This document shows, piece by piece, positions 1-12,804 of a stretch of 64,000 nt of DNA. Under the pieces are notes generated by a model. That model was given only the letters and a program-made list of their open reading frames with translations. It was not told the origin of the DNA and did not search any database. Within the stretch, counting starts at the first letter, position 1. Each line of letters opens with the position of its first letter. The stretch comes from Proteles cristata cristata (Eukaryota; Chordata; Mammalia; Carnivora; Hyaenidae). The DNA lies in contig JAESUZ010005166.1 in assembly GCA_017311185.1 (NCBI GenBank), positions 620,001-684,000 of the forward strand. Reading direction: 5' to 3'. The position numbers and the translations under genes are program-made.

Positions 1-199
1 ACTCCTTAAACAATGTGTCAAACCAAACTCCTGAGTTCTGCTAATGTCTTCTCCTAAAAGATCCTCTTACAGCATTTCCTATCTAAGTAAATAACACCAA
101 GAAGCATCCTTGATGCCACATTCTCCTTCATTCCGCATTATTCCATTCATCACCACATTCTCCTGATTTTACCTTCTAAATATATCTCTTAGTTGCCCA

Positions 200-595
200 T
201 TTTCCTCACTACTAACTCATTACTAACTGCATCTCCTGGAGGAAATACTGCAATAGCCTTACTCTCTGCGTGACCAGAATTTCCATTTACTCTTCCCACC
301 GTTTGATTTATTTTCTACACTGGAGTCATGGGGATCTTTTAAAATCACAAATTTAATTATTTCACCTTTACTTAATCCTCTTGCATGTTTCCTGAGAGTT
401 CTCTTGTCAACATAGTTCTAAGCTTCTAGGTTCTGGTCTAGCCCCTGCTAACTCTTCGGGCTCTAGCCATACTGACTCCCTTCACTCTTAATGCTCCCTT
501 CTGCTACAAGGCCTTTTCCACGAGTCTCCACACAATCCATCACTCCCCTCCCTGCCCATTAAATTCTACTCTTTTTTCAGGTTTTAAAAGTCACA
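200..595 (+). repeat. L2-like LINE remnant
   Basis: A CT-rich stretch with phrases such as CTCTAGCCATACTGACTCCC, AAGGCCTTTTCCACGAGTC and TTCAGGTTTTAAAAGTCACA follows the order of the L2 3' region (the part reading 'ccacactggcc ... agggcctttgcac ... tcaggtctctgctcaaatgtcac'). The match is loose and the borders are guesses. Confidence 0.35.
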
Positions 596-1558
596 CTCTG
601 TTCCTTTTCATAATAATTAATTATATATAAATGAGCAAATATATAAAAGTTAATAAAAGTCTGGAAAGCACAGAGGAGAGCTTCAGGAAGTACAGAATAA
701 ACACTGAAAAGACTTAAAAACATAATTATTAAAATACAAATGATTCTCACTTTATCTACTTTTGTCAAAACAGTTACCAAGAGCCTTACTAAATTTGGAA
801 TGCAATTTACATAAACATTTTACAAAAATGCAAAATACATAGCTATCAATGACTACTTTTTAATAAGGCTTTTGAAAACACATTTGGATATAAAAAGAGT
901 AGTTTAAAGTAACAACATACAATAAGGCTTTCTACTTTGAGGCCTAGCATAAAGGACCGGCCATACATCCTGAGGGAAGACCATGGGAATGTGTGATTTT
1001 CTCAAACATGGAGAATCCACTTCAGCGTCACACTGTCAGAACTAGGTTTGTTAGAAACACTAAAATTTTTTCAAGAGACTTAAAGCTATTAACTCTTGAA
1101 GCATAACAACATTTTTCCTCATGCTTTTATTATATAAAGTTTTTAAAGAATTCTAAAATTGAGGTTCCTAAAGGCTCTGAAATTGAGCCTTGGCTTAGAA
1201 ACAATATTATTTTTTGTACTATAAAATAAAATCTGCAGCTTATTATTATAGTTGGAGTAGGATTAGAAACTTTATTATTCACTTAGTGTTTTAGAAAAGG
1301 GAGTCCAGTGAGATGAACTGAGTAGCTGAGTTGGTATGTAAGTGGCCTTGATCCTGGCCTAATATTTATAAACTCAGCAATTTCCTTTAAACTCACTGCA
1401 TTCTTGAGTTCTCTTCTTCCCACCCTTTAGAAACTTAGGATTTTAAAGAGCAGATAAAGAATGAAAACACAAAAATCTTATGCATTTCCTTCACTTTCTA
1501 CACTCTAATAACTAAGCCATCACATCAAATTAGGAGTTGGCATACAAAACAATACCTA

Positions 1559-1690
1559 ATACACACACATGCCCAAAGAACTGCACAAACACACACATAC
1601 AAGTGCATATGTACACCCAGAAGCAGATGCTCACAGACAGGGACACACCTAACACACAGGTACAGACACAAAGAGATGCATCTTACATGT
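1559..1690 (+). repeat. Degenerate CA-rich stretch
   Basis: Repeated ACACAC, CACATAC and ACACAGG units without a clean period; looks like an old decayed CA microsatellite. A 64-residue open frame across it is a by-product. Confidence 0.5.
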
Positions 1691-2210
1691 ATTTTTTAAG
1701 TCTGGGAGGGAATATGTATTTTATTAACTAATCAGAGAGCCATATCCTACTGGAAATTTCTGGGAACAAAACAGTTTATTTCATTCTGCCAGCAACTTAT
1801 CATTTATCTGTTCTCCTACCAATCTTGAATATTTTAACACTGAGTAGAATTTCTTAATTGTTTCTCAGAATTAAGCAGTAAATGAGAATTCAGAAAATAT
1901 CAGTTGAGTTAAATTATATTAAAAATGCAAGCAATGCAAGAATGACTTGCTTCAAGATAGGCAGGTATTATTTACCTAACATTAACATGTCATGGTATGA
2001 GACAAAAGAAAAATAAATTAGACTACTTCAGAATTTAAACTTTTGTATTGGAAATGATACTTTCAAGAAAGTGAAAAAAATGACCCAAAGAATAGGGAAT
2101 ATATGTGCAAATCATACATATAGTAACTTTCATTTGAAGACCTATATCCAGAATATGTGAAGAACTCTTACAACTCAGTAATTTAAAAAAATATTGAGTT
2201 GTACATTTTA

Positions 2211-2400
2211 TTTATTTTTAAATATTTATCTTGAGACAGAGAGAAAGAACACAAAGGAGAGGGCAGAGAGAGAAGCCCAAGCAGGTCCCACGTTCACAGC
2301 ACAGTCAGACATGAGGCTCAATCTCACAAATCATGACATCATGACCTGAGCCAAAAGCAAGAGTCGGATGCTTAACTGACTGAGCCATCCAGATGCCCCC
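2211..2400 (-). mobile_element. CAN SINE, older copy
   Basis: Head on the right (GGGGGCATCTGGATGGCTCAG on the minus strand), T-rich tail complement on the left. Perfect 16-bp target-site duplication TGAGTTGTACATTTTA at 2195-2210 and 2401-2416. Confidence 0.93.
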
Positions 2401-2879
2401 TGAGTTGTACATTTTAAATAGGTGAACTTTATGGTTAAGGTCTAACAGTCATCTGAAAACAAAACAAGATTACTTAAAACCAAAGAGGAAACACTAATTA
2501 ATACCCTGCAAATTGTGTACATAACTGTTTTTAAGTTACTTAGTAAAGGAGTAACTAAAACTAGTTATTGAGAGAAGGATTCAAGAAATAAAGGGAGTTT
2601 TAACCAGATTCATAACACCTTAAAGCTTTTAATCCTAAGTGTGTGATATGTAAAAACATGTATTTAGTCTTCAAATTAGAGAAAAACTCAAAAAAACTGT
2701 TATAATAATATGTACCTCTAAAAAAAAAGTAGAAGTTCTACAGCCATTAACGCTGGGCCGGGCTATAGGAGTAGTACTTCATAACATCCTGTTATGCGTG
2801 ACTGTCAAAATTCAAAACGCAGATGAGTCATGCGGAGAATGTGGAGTGTGGATCGCGCATACGAGAGTCTGCTGGATCA

Positions 2880-3170
2880 GTTATAAAAGGAGTAAGATCT
2901 AAGAATCTAATGCAAAACACGGTGACTCTAAATGATAACACTATTGTAGAACTGAAATTGGCGAAGAGAAGAGAGCTTAAACATTCTCACATCAAAAAAA
3001 TGTAAATAAAAAAGGTAATTATGTGAGGTGATAGACATGTTAATAAACTACAAGGGGGGGATCCTTTCACAATATATACTTACATCAAACCATGATTATG
3101 TACATACACTTCCAATCATCTTACAATTTTATAAGTTAATGATTCCTCAATAAGGGTAACATTTTTAAGA
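2880..3170 (+). mobile_element. Old L1 (L1M-type) 3' UTR fragment
   Basis: Order of phrases typical of mammalian L1M 3' ends: AATCTAATGCAAAACACGGTG, GTAGAACTGAAATTGGCGAAG, CATTCTCACATC, TTATGTGAGGTGATAGACATG, then TTACATCAAACCATGATTATG and a final CCTCAATAA. The open frame 2823-3005 falls in it and is not a gene. Confidence 0.75.
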
Positions 3171-3489
3171 GAATCCCCTGGAAAACTGGTGAGGACTGAT
3201 ATTTGTTGGCTTCACTTCAGATTTACAGAATCTAAATTCTTGGGTAGCACTCAAGAATCTTCAAGCACCTTAGGTGATACTAAGTCAAGTAAAATATGGG
3301 CCAATATTTGAGAAATACTGCTTCAGAACTATGTACACACACAATTTGAGAATCTGCTATCAGAAATTATGCCTCCAGGTGTTCTTTTCATCCCTCTGAC
3401 TTTACCTAGCCTTTTCAGAATAAATATATCAGATAATGAATCAAACCCCTGTGATATTTTGCGTAGTACTCCAACTCTCTATATTTTTT

Positions 3490-3780
3490 AAAAATTAAGA
3501 TAAATCAGTACTAGGGATGTAATGTACAATATGATAACTACAGTTAACACTTCTGTCTGGTATACAGGAAAGCTTTTAATAGAGCAGAATCTAAGAATTC
3601 TCATCTTAAGGAAAAAAATTTTTTTCTTTCTCTGTTTTTGGTACCTATGCAAGATGATGGATATTAACTAAACTTATTGTGGTAATTACTTCACAAATAT
3701 ATGTACATCAAATCATGATGCTCTACACCTTAAATTTATACAGTGCTATATGCCAATTATGTCTCAAAACTGGAAGAAAA
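3490..3780 (+). mobile_element. Second old L1 3' UTR fragment
   Basis: Repeats the same L1M 3' order as the copy at 2880-3170: GGGATGTAATGTACAATATG, AGTTAACACTTCTGTCTGG, TTGTGGTAATTACTTCACAA, ATGTACATCAAATCATGATG, TACACCTTAAATTTATACAG. More decayed and with an insertion near 3630. Confidence 0.65.
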
Positions 3781-3958
3781 ACCAGAAAAAAAAATTCTTT
3801 TATCTCACAAAGTATGCATTGTTCATAAGGAAGAAAAGTTACCCATAGGACTTACTTGTGATAAGATAAAAAAGTATCAACACAGAGAAAATACAATTAA
3901 CTACAGAAAAACTCCCAGCTGTTCATATTTATGTATATGGATTTGCATAAGGAAACTA

Positions 3959-4105
<147 letters not shown>

Positions 4106-4207
4106 CTACAGGAAAAAAATTTAGAAGGAAATATATCTTAAATTTCAATATCAAAATTTAATCAACTATCATATTTTAACCTATAATTTCTAGAATGTAC
4201 GCATTTA

Positions 4208-4402
4208 GTTTTTTTTTTGTTTTTAATGTTTTTATTTATTTCTAGGAGAGATAGAGAGAGACAGCTCACAGACTGAAACAGGCTCCAGGCTCCGAGCTGG
4301 CAGTCAGCACAGAGCCCGACGCGGGGCTCGAACCCAGGAACCGCGAGATCATGACCTAAGTGAAAGTCGGACGCTTAACCGACTAAGCCACCCAGGCGCC
4401 CC
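4208..4402 (-). mobile_element. Young CAN SINE close to a JAK2 acceptor
   Basis: Member of the young subfamily (CTTTCACTTAGGTCATGATC, TGACTGCCAGCTCGGAGCC, CCTAGAAATAAATAAAA on the minus strand). Perfect 17-bp duplication TAGAATGTACGCATTTA at 4191-4207 and 4403-4419. It has the same orientation as JAK2 and its A-rich tail points to the acceptor at 4106. Confidence 0.97.
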
Positions 4403-4419
4403 TAGAATGTACGCATTTA

Positions 4420-5656
4420 AAAAGAATGTCAATTCCTTCCTTGATGTTCAATTGTTTTGCCATAAAATTTTAGTAGAAGTTTTTGTCAATGGAAATAGAT
4501 TTAAACTGGGTTCCCCATTATACAGTACATATGATGTCAATCTATTTCACTGCTTATATCTTCTCAAATTATATCTTCTACATAAAAATTACCCAAATTA
4601 AAATAGATAGTAATTAATTAAATATGTCCTGAGCTCCAAATATGTTCAAAGCATTATGGTAAGTAGGACTGTGTGAGATACAGATAGAAGTCTCCCTCAA
4701 GAAGAATAAAATCTAGCAAGGAAGTTAACATGTAAGCAAAGTATTATAATGCCAGAAACCTATACTAAGTACCACACAACAGACGCTTCAGGGACTTGAA
4801 AAGAAGTTGAAATTACTTCCAGTTGAGATAATCAGGGAAGGTTTCATGCAAAATTCAAAACTTCATGTAGTCTTAAAAGATGAAATTTCTGATATACAAA
4901 ACAGGGTGATAAAACAGAAGGAATGATACAAAAAACAAAGCACAAGGCATATTCAAGGGGCAAATGAGTTTGGGCAGACAACTTATGTAAGGGAATAGTG
5001 TGGACTGAACCTTGAAAAAGTAAGTTGGGGTCAAATTGTAAGTACCCTTGATGACTTGATCCTAAAAAGTAAAAGACAACCACTTTCTTAAAGCATCAGT
5101 TTCTCACAGCACCTTTTCTTAAAGCATCATTCCTCTTCCACTGGTAGACGTAGCAATTATAAAAAAGTGCTTTAAGGAAATAAAGTGTATTCAAGGAGAC
5201 TCTGTAAGAGGCTGCTATAATGGTACAGATATGAGATAATAAGGATCTAATATAGGGAACAGAAGACACTAAAAGTCTGAAAAAAATGAAGAAAAAGAAA
5301 TTTCAAGATTTTGGTCTATATGATTTAGGAATATGAAAATCAGACTGAACACATAATGGGAGAAAAGAAAGGTAAAACAGAAAAAGTACCAATATTCAAT
5401 AAAGTGGTAACAATTTTCTTGATACAAAAGGTAAGAATTGCAATATCAGCTGAAATACCAATATTTAATCGTTTTAAAGAAATGATGTGGAGGGAACATC
5501 TTGCTGAATATATATGAAGTCATTAAAGGTTGTTCACATGGCAGTCATTTATTTATTTACTGAGGGGCTATATTTGATAATATCAAGACAATCCTCAGAA
5601 GAAAATGAATTTAAAAGGAACATCTAATTTTTGGTTTTAATTGGCTTACCTTTCCC
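4420..5656. other. JAK2 intron, no named feature
   Basis: AT-rich intronic DNA between two SINEs. I see no exon, RNA gene or repeat that I can name. The open frames at 4407-4601 and 4844-5083 are short and have no recognisable protein. Confidence 0.6.
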
Positions 5657-5670
5657 AAATCCATCTTTCT

Positions 5671-5867
5671 TTTTTTTAATATATTTTTTTAACGTTTATT
5701 TTTGAGAGACAGGGAGACAGAGCACAAGCGGGGGAAGAGCAGAGAGAGTGAGGGAGACACAGAATCCGAAGCAGGCTCTAGGCTCTGAGCTGTCAGCACA
5801 GAGCCCGACATGGGGCTTGAATCCACAAACTGAGAGATCATGACCTGAGCCACCCAGGCGCTCCAGC
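5671..5867 (-). mobile_element. CAN SINE with deletion in its head
   Basis: Duplication AAATCCATCTTTCT (5657-5670) and AAATCTATCTTTCT (5868-5881), one mismatch. The head lacks about 30 bp between the A-box region and GGTCATGATC. Confidence 0.93.
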
Positions 5868-5881
5868 AAATCTATCTTTCT

Positions 5882-6429
5882 ATAGTAATGTCTTATGCAC
5901 TTTATACTTTAGTGGCCAAAATTTTTTTAGTTATTTAAAAATGTCAACACAATCTTATACTCTGATGATGTCACCACTCAAATCTGCTTTATTTAGTCTA
6001 TAATATGCATACAGTCTAACCAGATATCAGTATGATCTGGATAAGTTAATTACTACCTTATGTATTTTCTGGGCACAAATTTAGAGAAATAGAAACATTA
6101 AGAATTAGAAAACTGCATGTGGTATTTATCACCTAGATACAATTTAGGATTCTATTGTAAAATTATTTTGCTGTGCTAGATAAGAGAATCGTTCCTAGGA
6201 AGATATAATTAGAAATCATCGATAATTTTTCTAGATCGTAAGTATGAGATATCACAGTATGGATATTAGGGTAAAGCAGTTTACTGTCTTAATCATCAAA
6301 ATAAAACCAGTTCGCAGAACAGGTAATATAAAAGAATATATAAAAGAAACATAAACTCATAATTTCATAGTATCTATTCTCAAAAGCTTCTCTCTCTTTT
6401 CCTAATGGCTATTGAAACAAAGGAAGCTA
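5882..6429. other. JAK2 intron, no named feature
   Basis: AT-rich intron sequence with no exon or repeat that I can identify. Confidence 0.55.
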
Positions 6430-7722
6430 TATAAAAGTTGGGAGGTGGTCAAATCATTTTTGACAAAAGCACCAAGATCATTCAATGGAGAAACAGTTTT
6501 TTCAACAAACAGTGCTAGAAAAATTGGATATCCACATGCAAAAGAATGAAATTGAGACTTTACCTTACACCATCAATAAAAGTTAACTCAAAATGAATCA
6601 AAGATCTAAACATAAGCACATAAGAGCTAAAACAATAAAACACAAGAAAATATAGGGGGAAAGCTTCATGATATTGATTTGGCAATGATTTCTTGGACAT
6701 GACATCAAAAGCACAGGTAAATTAAAGAAAAAAATCAGATTACATCAAAATTAAAAACTTTTGGGCATCACAGGACATATCAAGAGATGTGAAAAGCAAA
6801 AGAGAGAATGGGAGAAAAGATTTGCACATCATATGGTTGACAGGGGGTTAATATCCAAATATATAAAGAACACTTACAGCTTAACAACAACTTGATTAAA
6901 AAATGGGCAAAGGATGCACATAGGAAGTTCCTCAAAGATGATGTACAAATGTCCAAAAAGCATAAGAAAAATGCTCAACATCACTAATCATTCACATCCA
7001 TGAGAATGGCTATTATTAAAAAACCAGAAAGTAGGTACTAGTAAGGCTGTGGAGAAATCGGAAGCCCTGTGCACTGCTGGTGGAGAGTGAAACGGTGCAG
7101 CTGCCATAGAAACCAGTGTAGCAGTTCCTCAAAAAAATTATAAATAGAATTACCATATAATCATATAATTAATTCCACTTCTGGACATATATCCAAAGGA
7201 ACTGAAAGCAGGAACTCAAAGAGATATCTGTACACCTACGTTCACAGCAATGTTACTCACAGGAGCCAAAGGGTGGAAGCAACCAAAATATTCACTGACT
7301 GATAAATGGATAAACAAAATGTGGTTTATACAATAAAGTATCAGTCACCCTTAAAAAGGAAGGAAATTCTGACACATGCTATGACATGGATGACCTTGAA
7401 GACATTATGCTAAGACACATCAGTCAGCCATAAGAGAGGAGGTGCTGTATGAAACCACTTACCTGAGGCACCCAGAACAGGCAACTCACAGACACAGAAA
7501 GCAAAAGGTAGCTCCGAGGGGCCAAAACAGCCTGGGCCCCACGAGCCCCCTGGTTTCACAGGGTGAAGCTTCGGTCTAGGAAGATGAACTGTTCTCAAGA
7601 TGAATGTGGTGATGGCTGCACAATGATGTGAAAGTAGTCTAAGGCCACTAATCTGTCCATGTAAAAATGGTTAAAATGGTAACTTTTATTAAGTATATTT
7701 TACCAGAATTTGGAAAAAGGTG
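6430..7722 (+). mobile_element. Old L1, 3' part of ORF2 and 3' UTR
   Basis: Decayed L1 ORF2 text (GACAAAAGCACCAAGATCATTC, then the region for CCAGAAAGTAGGTACTAGTAAG, GAACCAAAGGGTGGAAGCAACC-like units) followed by a 3' UTR ending in GATGAATGTGGTGATGGCTG and GGTTAAAATGGTAAC. All frames are broken. Confidence 0.85.
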
Positions 7723-7799
7723 CTTGTTCTCATAACCCAAAAGAGAAATATCTTTCAATTTGTTGCTCACAAACTGAATCAGGCTTCTTAGATATCTTA

Positions 7800-8340
7800 G
7801 AAATGTGAGCTATGAGCAAATGCATCCCAGTGTTCATAGCAGTGCTATTGGTAACAGCCAAATTAAGGAGAAAGCTCAAATGTCCACTAACTGATGAATG
7901 GACAAAGAAGATGTGATATATATACACACAAACATACACACATAATGGAATTATTACTTGGCGATAAAAAAGAATGAAATCTTGTCATTTGTAATAACAT
8001 GGAACTAGAGTGTATTATGCTAAGTGAAAAAAGTCAGAGACATATACGATTTCACTCATGTGGAATTTAAGATATAAAACAGATGAACTTAAGCGAAAGG
8101 AAGGAAAAATAAGATAAAAGAAGAGGAAAGCAAACTATAAGAGACTCTTAAATACAGAGAACAAGCTAAGGGTTGCTGTAGGTGAAGTGTGGAGGGGGAT
8201 GGGCTAAATTGGGGATGGGCATAAAGGAGGGAACTTGCTGGGATGAGCACTGGGTGTTATGTGTAAGTAATGAATCACTGCGTTCTACTCCTGAATCTAA
8301 TACTACACTATATTTAACTAACTTGAATTTAAAAAGAAAA
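7800..8340 (+). mobile_element. Carnivore-type L1 3' end
   Basis: ORF2 end and 3' UTR with hallmarks also seen at 62040-62295: AACAGATGAACTTAAGCG, TATAAGAGACTCTTAAATAC, GGGATGGGCTAAATTGGGG, GAGCACTGGGTGTTATG. It is 5'-truncated. The open frames at 7730-7939, 8166-8363 and 8182-8376 are its by-products. Confidence 0.85.
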
Positions 8341-9250
<910 letters not shown>

Positions 9251-9418
9251 TCAGTCTCCAAATAATTCAAATATATACATACTATGTACATATAATTACT
9301 TCCAACATACTGAAAGGTATTAACCCATAATCAGAAAATATAGCTAACAGTGCTAAATACGACGTGGGGACAAAAGAAAATCTGGGTAAGACCATGATAA
9401 GAATATACACAAAAAATT

Positions 9419-9641
9419 GGGGCGCCTGGGTGGCTTAGTCGGTTAAGCGTCCGACTTTCGCTTAGGTCATGATCTCGCGGTTCGTGGGTTCGAGCCCCGC
9501 GTCGGGCTCTGTGCTGACTGCCAGCTCAGAGCCTGGAGCCTGTTTCAGTCTGTGACTCCCTCTCTCTCTGACCCTCCCCTGCTCACGCTGTCTCTCTCTC
9601 TCTCTCCTAGAAATAAATAAAAATATTAAAAAAAAAAAAAA
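9419..9641 (+). mobile_element. Young CAN SINE, antisense to JAK2
   Basis: tRNA-Lys-derived SINE transcribed by RNA polymerase III from internal A and B boxes (TGGCTTAGTCGG; GGTTCGAGCCC) and mobilised by L1 proteins. Clean young-subfamily copy with CTTTCGCTTAGGTC, TGACTGCCAGCTCAG and CCTAGAAATAAATAAAAA. The duplication AAGAATATACACA begins at 9399 and 9642; A15 tail. On the JAK2 strand the tail reads as a T-run followed by ATTTATTTCTAG/GAGAG, a candidate splice acceptor. Confidence 0.98.
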
Positions 9642-9696
9642 AAGAATATACACAGAAAATACAAGAAACATAAGTGTAAAATCAATATGCTGCCTG

Positions 9697-9873
9697 TTTT
9701 TTTTAAAAGTTTGTTTGTTTGGAGAGAAGAGAGTATGTGCGTGTGTTGTTGGGAGAGGAGCAAAGAGAAAGAGAGAGAGTATCACAAAGCAAGGTCCCAC
9801 AAACTGGTGAGAACATGACCTGAGCCAAAATCAAGAGTTGGACACTTAACCGAGCGAGCCACCCAGGTGCCCC
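9697..9873 (-). mobile_element. CAN SINE, older
   Basis: Minus-strand head GGGGCACCTGGGTGGCTCGC; duplication TATGCTGCCTG (9686-9696) versus TATGCCACCTG (9874-9884). The middle is shortened. Confidence 0.9.
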
Positions 9874-10034
9874 TATGCCACCTGCTTCTATGCACAGAAT
9901 GCATAAGCAATAGAAAACAGAAAAACATAGAAATAAAATATTAACCAAAAAATTGTTAATATTAATCCAGTGGTATCAGTAGAAGAATCTGAAAATACTA
10001 ACTGGTGTGAAAACAAATAATGGCTTCTTCTTTT

Positions 10035-10876
10035 AGGAAATGGAGGTTATCACAATAGAATACCACTTCACACCAGTCAGAATGGGTAGTATCAAAAAGA
10101 CAAAATAACAAGTGCTGGGGAAGATGTGGAGAAAAGAGCCCCTCCAGGCACTGTTGGGAGGAATGTAAATTGGCAGAGCCCACGGACAAACAGTATGCAG
10201 GTTCTCAAAATACTAAAAGCAGAAATACAATACAACCTAGCAATTCCACTACTGGGTATTTATCTGAAGAAAATGAAAACAGGAATTTGAAATGATACAG
10301 GCACTCCTATGCTTACTGCAGCGTAATTTACAACTGCCAAGATAATGGAAGCAGCCCAAGTGTCCATCAACAGGTGAACAAATAAAGTGTGGTATATATA
10401 CATTATGGAGTATTACTCAGCAATAAAAAAGAATGAAATGCTGCCATTCACAACAACATAGATAGACCAAAAAGGTATTATGCTAACTGAAAGAAGTCAT
10501 AGAAAGACTAATATCATATTTCACTTCTACGTGCAATCTACAAAGCAAAACAAATGAACTAAAATATAAAAAAGAAAGACACTAATAGAGAAAAAAACTC
10601 GTGGTTGTTGGGGCAAGTGGATTATAGGTGACACAGGTGAAGAGGATTAAGAGTTTCAAACTTCCAGTTCTAAAATAAAGAAGCCATGGGAATGAAAAGT
10701 ACAGCTTATGGAATATAGTCATTAATACTGTAATAACTATGGTGACAGATGACAACGAGGCTTGCCATGGTAAGCTTTACGTAATGCCCAGAATTGTCAA
10801 ATCACTATATTGTATACCTGAAACTAACAGAGTATGTCAACAAGACTTCAGTACAATTGAATAAATAAACGAAACC
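10035..10876 (+). mobile_element. Old L1, ORF2 C-terminal part and 3' UTR
   Basis: Recognisable L1 order: ACCACTTCACACCAGTCAGAATG, GTGTCCATCAACAGGTGAAC, TTATGGAGTATTACTCAGC, GGAATATAGTCATTAATACTG, ATTGTATACCTGAAACTAAC, then AATAAATAA. Many frameshifts. Confidence 0.88.
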
Positions 10877-10924
10877 AGTTAAAAAACTGTCCTTCAAAGA
10901 AACAAAAAATATTCTATATTGCTT

Positions 10925-11760
10925 TATTTACACCTTCACTGAGATAATAATTCATATACCTTAAAGTTCACCCATTTAAAGCATACAATTCAAAATGTTT
11001 TTAGTATATCTGAAACACTGTACAAACATTCCACAATCTAATTTAAAATTTTTTTTAATGTTTATTTATTTTTGAGAGAGAGAGACAGGGTGTGTGCAAG
11101 GGAGGGGCGGAGAAAGAGGAAGACTCAGAATCCAAAGCAGGCTCCAGGCTCCAAGCTGTCAGCACAAAGTCTGACGCGGGGCTCAAACTCTCGAACCATG
11201 ACACAAGATTTTGACCTGAGCCAAAGTCAGATGAGTAACCAACTGAACCACCCAGGCACCCCCCACAGTCTAATTTTAGAACATTTTCATCCCCCATAAA
11301 AGAAACTCCTTACCTACCAGCAGTCATCCCCAAATCACGCCAACTACTCCCCACCCCAAAGTTACCACTAGTCTATAACTTTGCCTGTTCTGAATGTTTT
11401 ATATAAATGGAATCATATAATATGTGGCCTTTCCTACAACCTTTCACTAAACATAGTATTTTCAAGGACTATCTACATTATAGCAAATATTAGTACTCAT
11501 TCCCTTTTATTGTCCAGTTAATATTTGACTATATGAATAAACCACATTTTGCTTCTTCATTCATCAGTTGATGAACATTTGGGTTGTTTCCATCTTTTTG
11601 CTAATAAGGCTGCTATGAACAGAACATACAAGGGTGTGTGTGTTTTCTACGTTCATCTTTTTGAGAAACAAACTGTTTTAAAAAGTGGTTGCACTAGTTT
11701 ACATCTCCAGCAGCAACATATGAACATCCCAATGGTTCAGATCTTTGACAACATGTGGAG
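10925..11760 (-). mobile_element. Old L1 on the minus strand, 3' UTR and ORF2 end
   Basis: Complement of an L1M 3' region: CACCCATTTAAAGCATACAATT, TAGAACATTTTCATCCCCCA, CCTGTTCTGAATGTTTTATAT, CATCAGTTGATGAACATTTGG. It is interrupted by a SINE at 11046-11263 and resumes beyond the LTR-like segment at about 12286. Confidence 0.8.
11046..11263 (-). mobile_element. CAN SINE
   Basis: Duplication CACAATCTAATTTAA (11031-11045) versus CACAGTCTAATTTTA (11264-11278), inside the minus-strand L1. Open frames of 75 and 80 residues across it are by-products. Confidence 0.94.
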
Positions 11761-12285
11761 AGTTTAGCTAAGTTAGTCTTTGGTATTGCTGACTTGGCAT
11801 CCATTTTGTTTAGCCAAGAGTCCTACAGTGACCTTAAACTGAAACTAGTCCCTTCATGCTAGTGCATGCCCTAGACAATAGTCCACTGAAGTACAAGCAA
11901 ATGTAAGTTTTTGATACAACTTCCCCAACACTCTTGTGATCAATAATCTTCCATTTTCCAGCACCTAACCCTTATAACCCCCTTCGTTAAGATACCATGT
12001 AGCTTACCAAAGACTAGCTCTTTTGGCTTGAATTGACCAAACTGAGCGAAGGAACCCCAAAGCACTCTACCCACAGACCCTAGGAAAGCCATGTGCCCTG
12101 GGTCCTTTGTCTCTCTCTGTACCCTGCCTTAATCTCCCCATGTGGCCCCTCAAGGCATGTTGGATATTTTCTCCAGAAGCTTTGAATAATAAACTTTTCT
12201 ACTTCAATTTCTCTTTTGCTCTGTTATTGAAGCATGGCTCACCATTAAGCACCCAGTGGCCTATTTAATAAGTAATAATTTGGCA
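11761..12285 (+). mobile_element. Probable solo LTR of an endogenous retrovirus, inside L1
   Basis: Unlike its L1 flanks, this stretch is GC-richer, contains CATCCATTTTGTTTAGCCAAG and CTTATAACCCCCTTCG, and has a polyadenylation-like AATAATAAACTTTTC at 12186-12200 in its last quarter, as gammaretroviral-type LTRs do. The L1 text stops near 11758 and resumes near 12286. Both borders are approximate, the family is not identified, and no coding part is present. Confidence 0.45.
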
Positions 12286-12528
12286 AATTCACAACAACTT
12301 GTTATTGTCCATCTTTTAGATTTTTGTCATCCTAATGGGTGAATTGGTATCCTGTTGTGTTTCTGATTTACATTTCTCTAAAGAATAATGATGTTGAGCA
12401 TCTTTTCATGTGCTTACTGGCTATTTGTCTTATTTAGAAAAATATCTATTCAAATCCTTTGTCCATATTTTCACTGAGATATCTGTCACTATACTAATGA
12501 AGTGTTAAGAATTCTTTATGTATTCCAG

Positions 12529-12708
12529 GGGTGGCTGGATGGCTCAGTCAGTTAAGCATCTGACTCTTGATTTCTGTTCAGGTTATGATCTCACAGTTCA
12601 TGGGATAGAGCCCCAAGTCAGGCTCCACGCTCTTAGTGTGGAGCCTGCTTAGGATTCTCTCTTTCCCTCTCTCTCTCAAAATAAATAAATAAACATTAAG
12701 GGAAAAAA
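12529..12708 (+). mobile_element. CAN SINE with 22-bp target duplication
   Basis: The perfect 22-bp repeat at 12507-12528 and 12709-12730 starts AAGAATTCTTTATG. The body is of the older type with GGAGCCTGCTTAGGATTCTC and a short middle. Confidence 0.96.
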
Positions 12709-12804
12709 AAGAATTCTTTATGTATTCCAGATATATGACCTTTATCAGATATATGAGTTACAAACATTTTCTTTCATTTTTGTGGGCTGTCTTTTCACAT
12801 TCTT

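Noticed and set aside
2823..3005. 60-codon frame in slightly GC-richer DNA
   Set aside because: Mostly the 3' UTR of an old L1.
1..3900. Next JAK2 coding exon (reading SYKTFLPKC...)
   Set aside because: No complement of this sequence found, so it lies outside the window.
9419..9500. tRNA-Lys-like sequences with A and B boxes
   Set aside because: These are SINE heads; none folds into an intact tRNA with its own terminator.
9462..9948. Open frames of 112 and 81 codons on the minus strand
   Set aside because: Both run through SINE sequence; the same peptide (KQAPGSELAVSTEPDAGLEP) recurs at 30381-30665, 37974-38261 and 45090-45299 because those frames cross copies of the same SINE.
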